Shown here: piece after piece, positions 6,978-15,429 of the stretch
Layout of the letters: every line of letters begins with the position of its first letter
Numbering within the stretch: position 1 is the first letter of the stretch
Assembly: GCF_016745255.1 (NCBI RefSeq)
Contig: NZ_JADOEQ010000002.1
Coordinates: forward strand, 310,001 to 374,000
DNA: 64,000 nt
From: Enterococcus sp. BWR-S5
GTDB taxonomy: Bacteria > Bacillota > Bacilli > Lactobacillales > Enterococcaceae
Reading direction: 5' to 3'
Made by a program: the position numbers and the translations under genes
The notes under the pieces: model-generated
Told to the model about the DNA's origin: nothing
Databases searched by the model: none
What the model saw: the letters and a program-made list of their open reading frames with translations, nothing else

Positions 6978-8498
6978 TTAATTTGATAACAACTGAATCA
7001 GGCTCGTTTGGTCCAATTCTTCATAAGATTGAAAGAAGGTCTTCAGTCGTTCGAAGACGAATCGATTTTTCCCTTCCACATCATTTTCTACTTGAAGCAC
7101 CAATAGCGGTTCATGGAGACTCATCCGCAATAAAAACCATCCGCTGCCATAGGTTCCAGAGACATCTACACGAACGCCTTCATGGTTCTCCGGGTCAATT
7201 GCCATTCCTTCTGTTTTATCAACAAAAGCAGCGATGTCTTGAATTACCTGCTCACCATACGCACGAACATTTTCAGCTAAGATTTTGAACCGAATCTCCT
7301 GTGTCTCAGCAGGCTGCTGCAAATCAGCAATCAACTCGCCAAGTGACCGCCCTTCCTCTCTCAATCTAGGTAAAAGCATCAACAGCTTAGCTATCACGTA
7401 TGCACCGTCATCTAAATCATAATTTTCTTTAAATGCCGCATGGCCGCTTGTTTCAATTGCTAACGGCGTTTCGATTCCTTCCTTGTTCAAATCAATCATC
7501 TTATTAATAACATTTCGATATCCTGAAATATAACGCACCTGCTGCCCGCCTTTTTCCTCAATAAAAGCTTTCAGGTGACTTGATGTTGGAGAATTTGTCA
7601 CGATACTGCTGCCCGGGTACTCTTCTAAAACAATCGTAGCCAGTACAGCAATCAGATTGTTGCGATTGATTACTTCTCCTGTCCGATCCACAACTGCTGA
7701 ACGATCCACATCTGTATCAAAAATCACACCTAAATCCGCTTGATTGGTCAGCACAGCCTGACGAATACTCTCCATCGCTTCTTTGTTATCCGGGTTAGGA
7801 ATATGATTAGGAAACGTGCCGTCCGGCTCTAAAAACTGCGAACCTGTTGTATCCGCTCCCAATGCAGCCAACACCTTCTCAGCAAAAAATCCTCCCGCAC
7901 CATTCCCCGCATCAACAACAATCTGAAATCCTTTTAAAGGAGCCGCTTCTGTCGTCTTCATCCCTTGGCGAATTTTTTCCACCATATCGGCAGCATACGC
8001 GGTCAAAATCTCTGTTTTCTCCACGCTTCCAGGACCTTCAGCCAACGGTGCATCACTCTCTGCCGCAATATAAGCAATATCCTCCTTCTCCGCTCCTCCG
8101 ATCTTTGTAAACAGCTTCAGACCATTGAAATAGTATGGAAGATGACTGGCAGTAATCATAATTGCTGCATCACAGTCATATTGCGGAAATTGAGTAGCCA
8201 TAAACATTGCCGGTGTCGTAGCTAAACCAAAATCCATTACATGAATTTGATGCGCTGAAAAGCAGTCAATCAGCGCCTGTTTTAAGCTATCAGCGGTGAT
8301 TCGGCTATCATGGCCGATACCAATGCGCAGCTGTCCTGCTTCCTGTTTTTCGGCTAAGTGTTTTTGATCTCTCAGCCAGTGAATCATGCCAACGCCGATT
8401 TTTCTTACCTGTTCCGCAGTCAGATTGGCTTTATACTCCTCTGTATCTACAGCAATTCCCCGAAAATCCGATCCATTTTGTAACGCTTTCAAATCCAT
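6978..8498 (-). CDS. Phosphohexomutase (phosphomannomutase/phosphoglucomutase family)
   Basis: A 506-residue cytoplasmic enzyme interconverting hexose 1- and 6-phosphates, feeding nucleotide sugar synthesis. Key sites: ITASHLP with phosphoserine Ser118, the metal loop DTDVDR (261-266), the substrate loop ETSGHAAF (about 351-358), and a C-terminal phosphate-binding GTYGSGW region. The serine loop reads TASHLP where TASHNP is usual, and the phosphate loop lacks the usual SGTEP form, so specificity may differ from textbook ManB. It stands between a small secreted protein gene and argR on the same strand; the link to either is unclear. Confidence 0.9.
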   Translation of the reverse strand: MDLKALQNGSDFRGIAVDTEEYKANLTAEQVRKIGVGMIHWLRDQKHLAEKQEAGQLRIGIGHDSRITADSLKQALIDCFSAHQIHVMDFGLATTPAMFMATQFPQYDCDAAIMITASHLPYYFNGLKLFTKIGGAEKEDIAYIAAESDAPLAEGPGSVEKTEILTAYAADMVEKIRQGMKTTEAAPLKGFQIVVDAGNGAGGFFAEKVLAALGADTTGSQFLEPDGTFPNHIPNPDNKEAMESIRQAVLTNQADLGVIFDTDVDRSAVVDRTGEVINRNNLIAVLATIVLEEYPGSSIVTNSPTSSHLKAFIEEKGGQQVRYISGYRNVINKMIDLNKEGIETPLAIETSGHAAFKENYDLDDGAYVIAKLLMLLPRLREEGRSLGELIADLQQPAETQEIRFKILAENVRAYGEQVIQDIAAFVDKTEGMAIDPENHEGVRVDVSGTYGSGWFLLRMSLHEPLLVLQVENDVEGKNRFVFERLKTFFQSYEELDQTSLIQLLSN

Positions 8499-8576
8499 GT
8501 AACAAAAACTCCCTTCATTTTTTCTATCATTTTTATCTACTGTCTATTCATTTTATAAGGTCTTTCTACTGCCGGC

Positions 8577-9038
8577 TTACTCGTTTCTCATCATTGCTTC
8601 AAAGCGCTTAACAAGTACCTCTGCTTCTTCCTCTGAACGGGAAATGATAATAATGGTGTCTACACCTGCAACCGTTCCTGCAACTTCACTGTAATTAACC
8701 ATATCTAAAAAATTTGTTACAACATCTGCTCTACCCATATCCGTATGCACAATCACAGTAAACTGCACTCGTTCAATCCGAATCACTGAATCCTTGATTG
8801 ATTCTTTTAGCTTATCTTCCTGACTATCCGTCTTTTTTTGAGAAAAAATAGCATACTTTACTTGGCCATTGGAACCATGTATTTTCACAATACTCATTTC
8901 TCGTACATCTCTGGAAACTGTTGCCTGCGTAGCTTTCACACCGGCAGCTTCTAAACGTGCAATCAACTCTTCCTGTGTCTCTATCTCATTTTCAGTAATA
9001 ATTTGTCGAATCAATCGCTGGCGCTCTGTTTTCTTCAT
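8577..9038 (-). CDS. argR: ArgR/AhrC-type arginine regulator
   Basis: A 153-residue hexameric regulator of arginine biosynthesis or the arginine deiminase pathway. The winged helix N-domain (about 1-70) includes KATQATVSRDVREMSIVK. The C-terminal oligomerisation/arginine domain has GTVAGVDTIIII, where the family usually has GT-AG-DD-T: the first of the two ligand-binding aspartates is Val here. Lactobacillales commonly carry two divergent paralogues, one with altered arginine binding, so this may be the partner form. The ribosome binding site is AGGAGCGG. No arg genes are in the window. Confidence 0.92.
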   Translation of the reverse strand: MKKTERQRLIRQIITENEIETQEELIARLEAAGVKATQATVSRDVREMSIVKIHGSNGQVKYAIFSQKKTDSQEDKLKESIKDSVIRIERVQFTVIVHTDMGRADVVTNFLDMVNYSEVAGTVAGVDTIIIISRSEEEAEVLVKRFEAMMRNE

Positions 9039-9299
9039 CTACACCGCTCCTGTTTAGTATTTTCTTACATTATAGCGAAAGTCTTCAAAAAAATCAGTCC
9101 TTTTTGGTAAATTTTACTCTTTTTATCAATTTCTCAGAAAACCTTCGTTTCTATTCTGAATAAAATCACAGAGATATGCAAATGAAACACTGCGAAACAA
9201 AATTCTCAAGAATAAGAGTGCCACATACTGCTGTAAAAAAAAGCTATATAAGTAAGAGAAAGCGGGACATAATCTATGCTCTCTAATCTTAGTATGTTT

Positions 9300-9449
9300 T
9301 TATAGCGCTGTTTGTAAGGTCTTAAATGGTGGCATCTGTAAGGTAATTGACTTATCTTGCTTAGCTAGTTGTTTAGCAAGTGATATGGAATTTGTGCGTT
9401 CTGGTCAGTTGTCGTTATCTCTCGCTTGGCTTTTCTGTTGCATTTTCAT
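9300..9449 (-). pseudogene. Short frame broken by one in-frame TGA
   Basis: Reading leftward from an ATG at 9449 with a strong GGAGG site upstream gives 14 codons, a TGA (9405-9407), then 34 further open codons in the same frame ending in TAA at 9300. The second part reads like protein (SISLAKQLAKQDKSITLQ). This looks like a decayed small gene next to the type VII cassette, but the length is too small to be sure and no family is recognised. Confidence 0.3.
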
Positions 9450-9592
9450 GTAGAAACCTCCATATATATTATTTTATCTTACATATATAAGGTAAATAAA
9501 ATTTAATAGTCAACTAAGATAAACATTAGATAGTTGTATTTTCACAAATTTTATAGATTGCCCGAATAACTTTTGGTATCATTAAATAAACA

Positions 9593-9618
9593 TAATGATT
9601 ATATAAACGTAATCATTA
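9593..9618. promoter_or_regulatory. Inverted repeat upstream of the LXG cassette
   Basis: TAATGATTA and TAATCATTA are perfect 9-base inverted arms around an 8-base AT-rich centre, 48 bases before the first cassette gene. The rest of the 627-base gap (9039-9665) shows only another imperfect AT-rich inverted repeat near 9469-9502 and the broken frame. A regulator-binding role is inference. Confidence 0.4.
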
Positions 9619-9665
9619 AAAATCAATGCAAGGTATTTGATTAATATATTTGAGGAGAGATCACT

Positions 9666-9986
9666 ATGGAAACGACAGAATTTTTACCATTGGGAACAAT
9701 TTGCATCGTTAAAGGAAACACCAAGAAACTGATGGTCATTGCAAGAGGTGTTGCAACGGTTATGGAAAGACATCCTCTCTACTTCGATTATGGTGCTTGT
9801 TTATATCCAGAAGGGTTGCTTGGCGATAGTCTTATTTATTTTAACCACGAGGATATTCAAAAAACTGTTCATGAAGGATATGTCAATGATGAGAATGAAT
9901 TGATGCTAGAGAATTTAGCTGCTGCTATTAAGGAGTCAGATATTCCAAAAGGAAATGTCTACCAGTTGCAACAAAAAGAGGTGTAG
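9666..9986 (+). CDS. DUF4176 protein of a type VII secretion cassette
   Basis: A 106-residue cytoplasmic protein matching the DUF4176 family by its opening FLPLGTICIVKGNTKKLMVI and the YFDYGACLYPEG stretch. Members sit at the head of type VII secretion effector cassettes in Firmicutes; the molecular role is unknown. It starts after GAGGAGAG and is followed after 4 bases by the next cassette gene, so this is one operon running to 12967. Confidence 0.82.
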   Translation: METTEFLPLGTICIVKGNTKKLMVIARGVATVMERHPLYFDYGACLYPEGLLGDSLIYFNHEDIQKTVHEGYVNDENELMLENLAAAIKESDIPKGNVYQLQQKEV

Positions 9987-9990
9987 TCAG

Positions 9991-10413
9991 ATGGGAAAAA
10001 ATGATGCAGAGATTTCTTACTTACAAGGTCAAAAAAGTCGACAACAGGCTGAACTAAGTCAAGCAAAATCAGATAAATTGGCGATAGAAGAAAAACTGGA
10101 GCGTCTGGAGAAAGCAAAAAAGAATGTCAATACGATTCAAGGAAATATTGGCACACTAAAAAGTATTGTCTCTAAAGAGAAAGATCAAGATGCTTGGAAA
10201 GGTACAAAGAAAGATACATTTGAAACAAATATGTCTGCTCTGGATAATCATTATAAAACCTATTATAACGGTGTGGATCGTCTCTATGACGCGATTTGTG
10301 ATGAGATTACTAGGTTGGAAAACGAAGCAAATGAGACGGGTGGCGTAATTGGCTGGCTACAGAATAGTTTGAACAGTATCGGAAATGAGCTGGAAAAACT
10401 ATTTCATTTTTAA
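9991..10413 (+). CDS. DUF5082/YwqH-like LXG partner protein
   Basis: A 140-residue, largely helical protein with a long N-terminal coiled coil (about 10-55) and a WKG element (about 69-71) in a helix-turn-helix hairpin resembling WXG100 proteins. YwqH-type proteins act as targeting factors or chaperones for LXG toxins in type VII secretion. The start chosen is ATG 9991, preceded by AGAGGTG; an upstream in-frame ATG (9955) lies inside the previous gene and has no site. It is 15 bases from the next gene. Confidence 0.8.
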   Translation: MGKNDAEISYLQGQKSRQQAELSQAKSDKLAIEEKLERLEKAKKNVNTIQGNIGTLKSIVSKEKDQDAWKGTKKDTFETNMSALDNHYKTYYNGVDRLYDAICDEITRLENEANETGGVIGWLQNSLNSIGNELEKLFHF

Positions 10414-10428
10414 AAGAGGAGGTTCTCT

Positions 10429-10692
10429 ATGTTTGGCACAATACAAATTGATGAAGTTATGTTTTTGGCAGCCGTTTCAGGAATGCAAACGAGTGCCTCA
10501 GAATTAGTTTCTGGAATCGAAACGTTTCCAGATTATCAATCTGACTCTCAGACAATTACTCAATACAAAGAGCAATATGATACGTTAAAAAAAGCACTCA
10601 CTAATTATCAAAATTTACTAGTACGTGATTTGGCTATGATTCGACAAGCAGGAGAGGCATTAGTCGAAACAGATAACCAATTACTAAAATAA
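10429..10692 (+). CDS. Small WXG100-like partner (YwqI/TIGR04197-like)
   Basis: An 87-residue helical-hairpin protein, placed between the DUF5082-like gene and the LXG toxin in the same order as in Bacillus ywqHIJ. Proteins at this position (DUF5344 or the SACOL2603 family) form a heterotrimeric pre-secretion complex with the LXG domain. A GAGGAGG site precedes the start. The family assignment is by length, helix pattern and position more than by motif. Confidence 0.7.
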   Translation: MFGTIQIDEVMFLAAVSGMQTSASELVSGIETFPDYQSDSQTITQYKEQYDTLKKALTNYQNLLVRDLAMIRQAGEALVETDNQLLK

Positions 10693-10705
10693 AGAAGGTG
10701 AAAAA

Positions 10706-12457
10706 ATGAGCTATCGCATTTGTTTTGACGATGTAACAAACATTCATGTCACAACAAGTCAGTCTTTTAATAAGTGTGGTGAAACACTGAGCAAATTGGC
10801 TGAACAAGTAACGACTTTTACAAACCTTCCCAGTTTAAAAGGAAAAGCTGCGGATAGTATGAAAGCCTATCTACAAGAAGTTCACGGTACTCTGCTAGCA
10901 AGTATCAGTGAATTGATCACAGAATATCAGGTACGATTTCTATTATACAAAGATGAATTGTTTCAGTTAGATAATGATTTACATGCAGAATTAGATGAAG
11001 CGACCTTTGACTCTCTCTTGTCTTTCTTTCCAAATTCACAGAACGGGTTTCAAAGTGAAGTAGGAGATTTAAAAAGTGTTGTTGATACAATTTCAGATTT
11101 GATTTCTGAATATGGTCCTAATGATTTAAGTATAGATAATGGCTACGGTGAGCTGATTCACTCGATCACAACTCTGAGAGAAGATGTTGGTACTTGTGAA
11201 CACACACATGCTTCTAACGATTTAACCTCGTTCAAAGAGCTATTGTCATCTTTTGAAGGTCTTGTTTCTTCGTATATGGGACAATCTAAGTCAGTAGCTA
11301 TCCAATACCAGTCTGGTGCCATTGCTGATATCCCTGTAGCACAGCAATTAAACACAGCTTATGCTAATTCACAGGCTAGGCGAGCTGGTTTGGAGAATAA
11401 GATAAAGGATGCTGCTGGGCGAGATGAACAACGGTTTGCACAATTAGAAAAAGAAGCAGCAGAGGAACGAGCGAATCAAGGGATCTGGCAAGCAATAGGA
11501 GCTATTGCTACTGTACTTGTGGGAACGGTTGCTATCGTAGCGACAGCTGGTATGGCAACACCAATTGTAGCAACTGCTTGGATTGCAGGAAGTGCTTCAG
11601 TCGCTTATGGTGTATCAAATTTAACCGAAGCAGGACAGCATATTTATTATGGTTCTCAAGGAGATGCAACAACTTTTGCTTTTAATCCTTTAAGAGATAC
11701 AGTATTTATGGGGAATCAGAAAGCTTATGATGCATTTGGCTTTACTGCAACTTTTGTAGCAGGATCAATGATTCCTATTGGTAATGCGGTAAATATGGCG
11801 CAATCTGCAGGTACATCTGTTACAAAGGCTGTTATAATAGGAACCGGAAGAAGCGCTGTAACTGCTGCAGCTGGATATGGCGGAGGCGTGATTGGATCTA
11901 ATATTGGCTATACAATCAGTAAAGACATATTTGGGACAGACCACTTGACAGCTCAAAATTGGGCAAATGCTTTTGGAATGGCAGGTTCGTTTATAGCTAT
12001 GAATCGTGTGTATAAAGCAACTGGTATTAATTATAAAAAAACTGGTTCAGGTGATTTTTCAGATATTAAGGGCTCAACGTATGAGGATGCTATAAATCGA
12101 GTACCTAAAAATGCTAATGAAAGTACTTTTAAACCTAGCCAAACGATTAAAGAAGGAAGAAAGTTTAATTGGACATCAAAAAATGGAACAAAGTATTTTA
12201 TGGAAGCTCATGGAAAAGATTCCTCTGTATCTTCAGCTAATAATGCCGGAAAAGGATGGGTAACGAGGATTAAACAAGGAAAGAATTATTTTGATCCGCA
12301 AACAGGAAATTGGGTTAGAAGTAATGTTTTTAACCCGAACAGTCCAAGTTATAATCCTGCATTAGTGAATGGAACTCATATTCCAATTCAGTCACCTGTG
12401 CATATATGGAATTCACCTTATCCATATATTCCACAGCCCCATGACAAAAAAGAGTAA
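10706..12457 (+). CDS. LXG-domain polymorphic toxin (type VII effector)
   Basis: A 583-residue secreted antibacterial toxin. The N-terminal LXG domain (about 1-215) carries LPSLKGKAADSMKAYL, with the L44-x-G46 motif. A middle hydrophobic Gly/Ala-rich pretoxin region (about 255-430) resembles those thought to aid delivery. The C-terminal domain (about 445-583) has KNGTKYFMEAH, NNAGKGWVTRIKQGKNYFD and NPNSPSYNP-THIPI, which recall the polymorphic toxin type 30 domain (predicted nuclease-like); that call is tentative. It follows its small partners by 13 bases and is followed by a presumed immunity gene. The secretion machine (EssC etc.) is not in the window. Confidence 0.85.
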   Translation: MSYRICFDDVTNIHVTTSQSFNKCGETLSKLAEQVTTFTNLPSLKGKAADSMKAYLQEVHGTLLASISELITEYQVRFLLYKDELFQLDNDLHAELDEATFDSLLSFFPNSQNGFQSEVGDLKSVVDTISDLISEYGPNDLSIDNGYGELIHSITTLREDVGTCEHTHASNDLTSFKELLSSFEGLVSSYMGQSKSVAIQYQSGAIADIPVAQQLNTAYANSQARRAGLENKIKDAAGRDEQRFAQLEKEAAEERANQGIWQAIGAIATVLVGTVAIVATAGMATPIVATAWIAGSASVAYGVSNLTEAGQHIYYGSQGDATTFAFNPLRDTVFMGNQKAYDAFGFTATFVAGSMIPIGNAVNMAQSAGTSVTKAVIIGTGRSAVTAAAGYGGGVIGSNIGYTISKDIFGTDHLTAQNWANAFGMAGSFIAMNRVYKATGINYKKTGSGDFSDIKGSTYEDAINRVPKNANESTFKPSQTIKEGRKFNWTSKNGTKYFMEAHGKDSSVSSANNAGKGWVTRIKQGKNYFDPQTGNWVRSNVFNPNSPSYNPALVNGTHIPIQSPVHIWNSPYPYIPQPHDKKE

Positions 12458-12520
12458 AGATAGATAAATCAATCATATATTTTGATTTATTAAAATAATT
12501 CTACAATGAAGGAGAAATGA

Positions 12521-12967
12521 ATGGACTTAATAAAACGTGCAGAAAATTTATTTTCGTCAAAAGCTACATTTAATCAGAAACAAGATTTTTTAACCGATAT
12601 CCCAATATATTACGACTATCCATCAAAGGAAGAAATTGAACTTGCCCCTGAACTCGCTAATCAATTGATTAAGTATATTCTATTTGAGACAGATACTGAT
12701 TTAAGGTATCTTGCAATTTGCGCACTCATTCCTCTATACCACATTGTTGCTGTATGCTTGACAGGTGACTTGAGCGAAATAGCGAAAAATATTGATGATT
12801 TTAGTGTGGTAGAAATTTCAGGGTTATTAACTATATTGGGGTATTCCGGGAATCAAACTTACAAAAAATATATTGAAAAATTTAGTGATACCCCTGAGTT
12901 AAAAGAGGATGTAAAATATGCTTTGGCTGATTTGGATTATATATCAAAAAAAATAAGTTCAAAATAA
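12521..12967 (+). CDS. Probable immunity protein for the LXG toxin
   Basis: A 148-residue acidic, all-helical protein with HEAT-like character (for example LRYLAICALIPLYHI and a C-terminal VKYALADLDYI helix). It begins 63 bases after the toxin with a GGAGAA site. Position directly after an LXG toxin is the usual place for its cognate cytoplasmic inhibitor; all-alpha families such as Imm30 are candidates. The immunity role is inferred from position and fold pattern only. Confidence 0.62.
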   Translation: MDLIKRAENLFSSKATFNQKQDFLTDIPIYYDYPSKEEIELAPELANQLIKYILFETDTDLRYLAICALIPLYHIVAVCLTGDLSEIAKNIDDFSVVEISGLLTILGYSGNQTYKKYIEKFSDTPELKEDVKYALADLDYISKKISSK

Positions 12968-12984
12968 GCGAAAATCCTTCATGA

Positions 12985-13137
12985 AATATTTCAAATAAGG
13001 TTCCTTTATGGATTGTTGGAGCATTTCGATCTGATAGGATGCTTGATAGAAACAGAGTAAATGCTTCATCCTATTTAAAAGGTGCTAACAGTCAAATAAT
13101 TTTATATTCAGAAAATGAAACTTTTCCATACTGCTGA
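12985..13137 (+). pseudogene. Possible gene remnant after the immunity gene
   Basis: A 50-codon open stretch with no start or ribosome binding site reads like protein (VPLWIVGAFRSDRML, then SSYLKGANSQIILYS) and ends at TGA 13135-13137. Type VII toxin loci often carry displaced toxin or immunity tails, so this may be such a remnant. It also contains an imperfect ATAGGATG / CATCCTAT inverted repeat. Weak evidence. Confidence 0.25.
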
Positions 13138-13179
13138 AAAAAACGCAGGACAATCAGTCTCTCGACCTTGTCCTGCGTT
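13136..13179 (-). terminator. Terminator of the secreted hydrolase gene
   Basis: 12-base arms AACGCAGGACAA (13142-13153) and TTGTCCTGCGTT (13168-13179); read leftward, a run of T follows. Confidence 0.85.
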
Positions 13180-13184
13180 GTTAA

Positions 13185-15209
13185 CTATTTGAAAACAATC
13201 ACCTTAGATTCACTTTTGTTGCCCTTATAATCCTTGTTAATCAGATGAACGAGTTTCTCCTGACCTTTAGGAATAGTTATCTGGAATGCGCCTTGACTAT
13301 CTGTTGAAGCAGCAGCCAATAGCGTGCCATCTGCGTTTTCAATAATTATTTCGGTATTTTTTTCACCTGTCCCCTGTACAACACAGCCGTCATTTGTCTC
13401 AAGAATATTCGTGATTGTTGCAGCGACTGGTGGGGTACGGTCTGTATTGATGACCTTCGGCTCTGAAAGCAATGTAAGAGCATAATCCTTTGAGAAAAAC
13501 AGCTTATAGCCCAGCTTCGCTCCTAATGCTGCTCTAATTTCTCCATCCTCCTGCGGTTGATAGACCAAATTTTTCTTTTGCTTCTTTGTTCCCTTCAAGG
13601 CTTCATCTCTTGTTTCGGCGCCTAGGCTGTAGGTCACATTCGGATACGTCGCTAAAGAATATGTGTCATTCAAAGCGGAGAAGGACAATTCGTAGGTTTC
13701 ACCGGCTTTTACAGGAATCATTTGTCCTACTACGCCAAAATTATGATAATTTCTACTGTAAATACGTAAGCTTTCTCCGACTGGAACAGCAGTCACCAGC
13801 TCATTCTTCAGAACAAACTCGCCGATTTCATTTTTCCCTAACGGAGCTGAGCTGAAGTGTTGGTTATCCACGCTAACCGCCCAATTTTTTAACTGTGTAT
13901 TTGTTGCTGCAAACATTGGGTTCGCCAACAAATTAACATCAGCAGCTATTTCAGGATGCTTTGTTTCCAATTTTCCACTTGTTTCTAAAAAGGATTGAAC
14001 GGTTGCAACATATTGTTCAGGAGCAACAGCTATTGACACACCATGTCCCGCGCCGGCAACAGTTAGTTTTTCCTTATAGCCAATTGCTTTATCATATAAC
14101 AGCTCTTGTGCTGCCTGCGGAATGAAGCTATCTGCATCACCGTGGATAAATAGTTTTGGAACCCCTGTATCATCGACTGCCTCAAGTGGTGATACGCTAT
14201 AAATATCCATCCCTAAAATCGGTTTTGTTTTTTCATCATTCAGCTTCTGAATTAATTTATCTTCTCGGCCTTTCCAATCATAATTCTCAAACATCGCATT
14301 TGAGCTAAGAAATTGGGAAATAAGCCCCAAGGTGTCTTTAAACTGTTGTTCAACTGATGAATAACCGCAATCCGCAATATAGGCAATGACATTTGGATGT
14401 GCTGTCTGCTGCGAGAGAATTGTCGTTGCGGCTCCCATTGAAACACCAGCCAAAACAATTTTCTGGTCCGGTTTCATTTGTATCTCTTGATTAATCCAGC
14501 CATTTAAATCGTCTTTCTCATAATGACCAAATGTAATATACGAACCTTCGCTATTGTTGTGTGCACGTATATCAGGGATCAGCACATTGTAGCCCATATC
14601 AGAAAACATCTTGGCATGTGCCAGCATACTATTCTGCCCCGCTCGATACCCATTATGAACAATAACCGTTTGGTCAGCCCCATTATCGATATAGCGAGAA
14701 TACAGGGTGATATCATTTTCTGTCGGTGCTTCATAAGCCGTTTGATAGCGCTCAGATGTATTTATCAAACCGTTGAACCATTCCACATAAGGCGCTAAAT
14801 CAGCTTCATTTCCTGCTGTATTCGAACCTGCAATCATGGAATACAAGGTGTCCTCTCTTTTGAAACCAAAATCAAAGGCCAGCTCAATCACCACGCGATC
14901 AAGGATGCTGTCCATAATACTTCTCCCCAATGGATTTTTCCCAGTATAGCCCTCTACATATTGCTCCAGATAACCGGAAATCTCCTGTTTCTCTCCCTCA
15001 GTCATTGCTGCTGCACGCTCCAGCAATGAAGACGCACTGCCTTCTTGAATCGTTGCATCCGGAAAAGTAGTTGTCGTATCTTCCCCCACAAGAAATACCC
15101 CTTCATTAATTTCCTGATACGGATTTTGCTCCGCTGCTGCCGTGACAGTGCCAATAACACTCCCCAAAATTAAAGCTGAGCTTGCTGTGATTAATAACTT
15201 CTTTTTCAT
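13185..15209 (-). CDS. Secreted alpha/beta-hydrolase with C-terminal Ig-like domain
   Basis: A 674-residue exported enzyme. The signal peptide (about 1-26) ends near TAAAEQ. The hydrolase domain (about 160-395) has nucleophile motif GVSMGAA, the acid in IHGDADSFIP and the histidine in GAGHG. A carbohydrate-binding-like beta region (about 405-580) and a C-terminal Ig-like repeat (about 590-674, starting RTPPVAATI) follow. There is no LPXTG or membrane anchor, so it is probably released or wall-associated non-covalently. Relatives are annotated as acyl-CoA-thioester or peptidase-like hydrolases; the substrate is unknown. A GGAGGG site precedes the start. Confidence 0.85.
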   Translation of the reverse strand: MKKKLLITASSALILGSVIGTVTAAAEQNPYQEINEGVFLVGEDTTTTFPDATIQEGSASSLLERAAAMTEGEKQEISGYLEQYVEGYTGKNPLGRSIMDSILDRVVIELAFDFGFKREDTLYSMIAGSNTAGNEADLAPYVEWFNGLINTSERYQTAYEAPTENDITLYSRYIDNGADQTVIVHNGYRAGQNSMLAHAKMFSDMGYNVLIPDIRAHNNSEGSYITFGHYEKDDLNGWINQEIQMKPDQKIVLAGVSMGAATTILSQQTAHPNVIAYIADCGYSSVEQQFKDTLGLISQFLSSNAMFENYDWKGREDKLIQKLNDEKTKPILGMDIYSVSPLEAVDDTGVPKLFIHGDADSFIPQAAQELLYDKAIGYKEKLTVAGAGHGVSIAVAPEQYVATVQSFLETSGKLETKHPEIAADVNLLANPMFAATNTQLKNWAVSVDNQHFSSAPLGKNEIGEFVLKNELVTAVPVGESLRIYSRNYHNFGVVGQMIPVKAGETYELSFSALNDTYSLATYPNVTYSLGAETRDEALKGTKKQKKNLVYQPQEDGEIRAALGAKLGYKLFFSKDYALTLLSEPKVINTDRTPPVAATITNILETNDGCVVQGTGEKNTEIIIENADGTLLAAASTDSQGAFQITIPKGQEKLVHLINKDYKGNKSESKVIVFK

Positions 15210-15313
15210 CCAATCCCTCCAAATTATTATTTCTTAACAAGAATAATAACAAATAAACCAACTTAAAGATATATAAATATTACTAAAAAGAACAATTAAT
15301 TTAATGATACCAA

Positions 15314-15367
15314 AAAAATAAAGCATCGCCCTCAAACTGCTTATGTTTATGCAGCTTGGCAATGCTT
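15314..15367 (-). terminator. Terminator of the osmoprotectant ABC operon
   Basis: Arms AAGCATCGCC (15321-15330) and GGCAATGCTT (15358-15367) with an inner CTGC/GCAG pairing; read leftward the stem is followed by TATTTTTTT. Confidence 0.8.
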
Positions 15368-15429
15368 CACACGATTACTATATTAGTCTTTATTTCTGTC
15401 GTAATTTCAGATTATCAACGGAACAGCGA

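Noticed and set aside
7847-8225. Rightward frames inside the phosphohexomutase gene
   Set aside because: Shadow frames of a well-supported enzyme gene, with Pro/His/Ser-rich low-complexity products.
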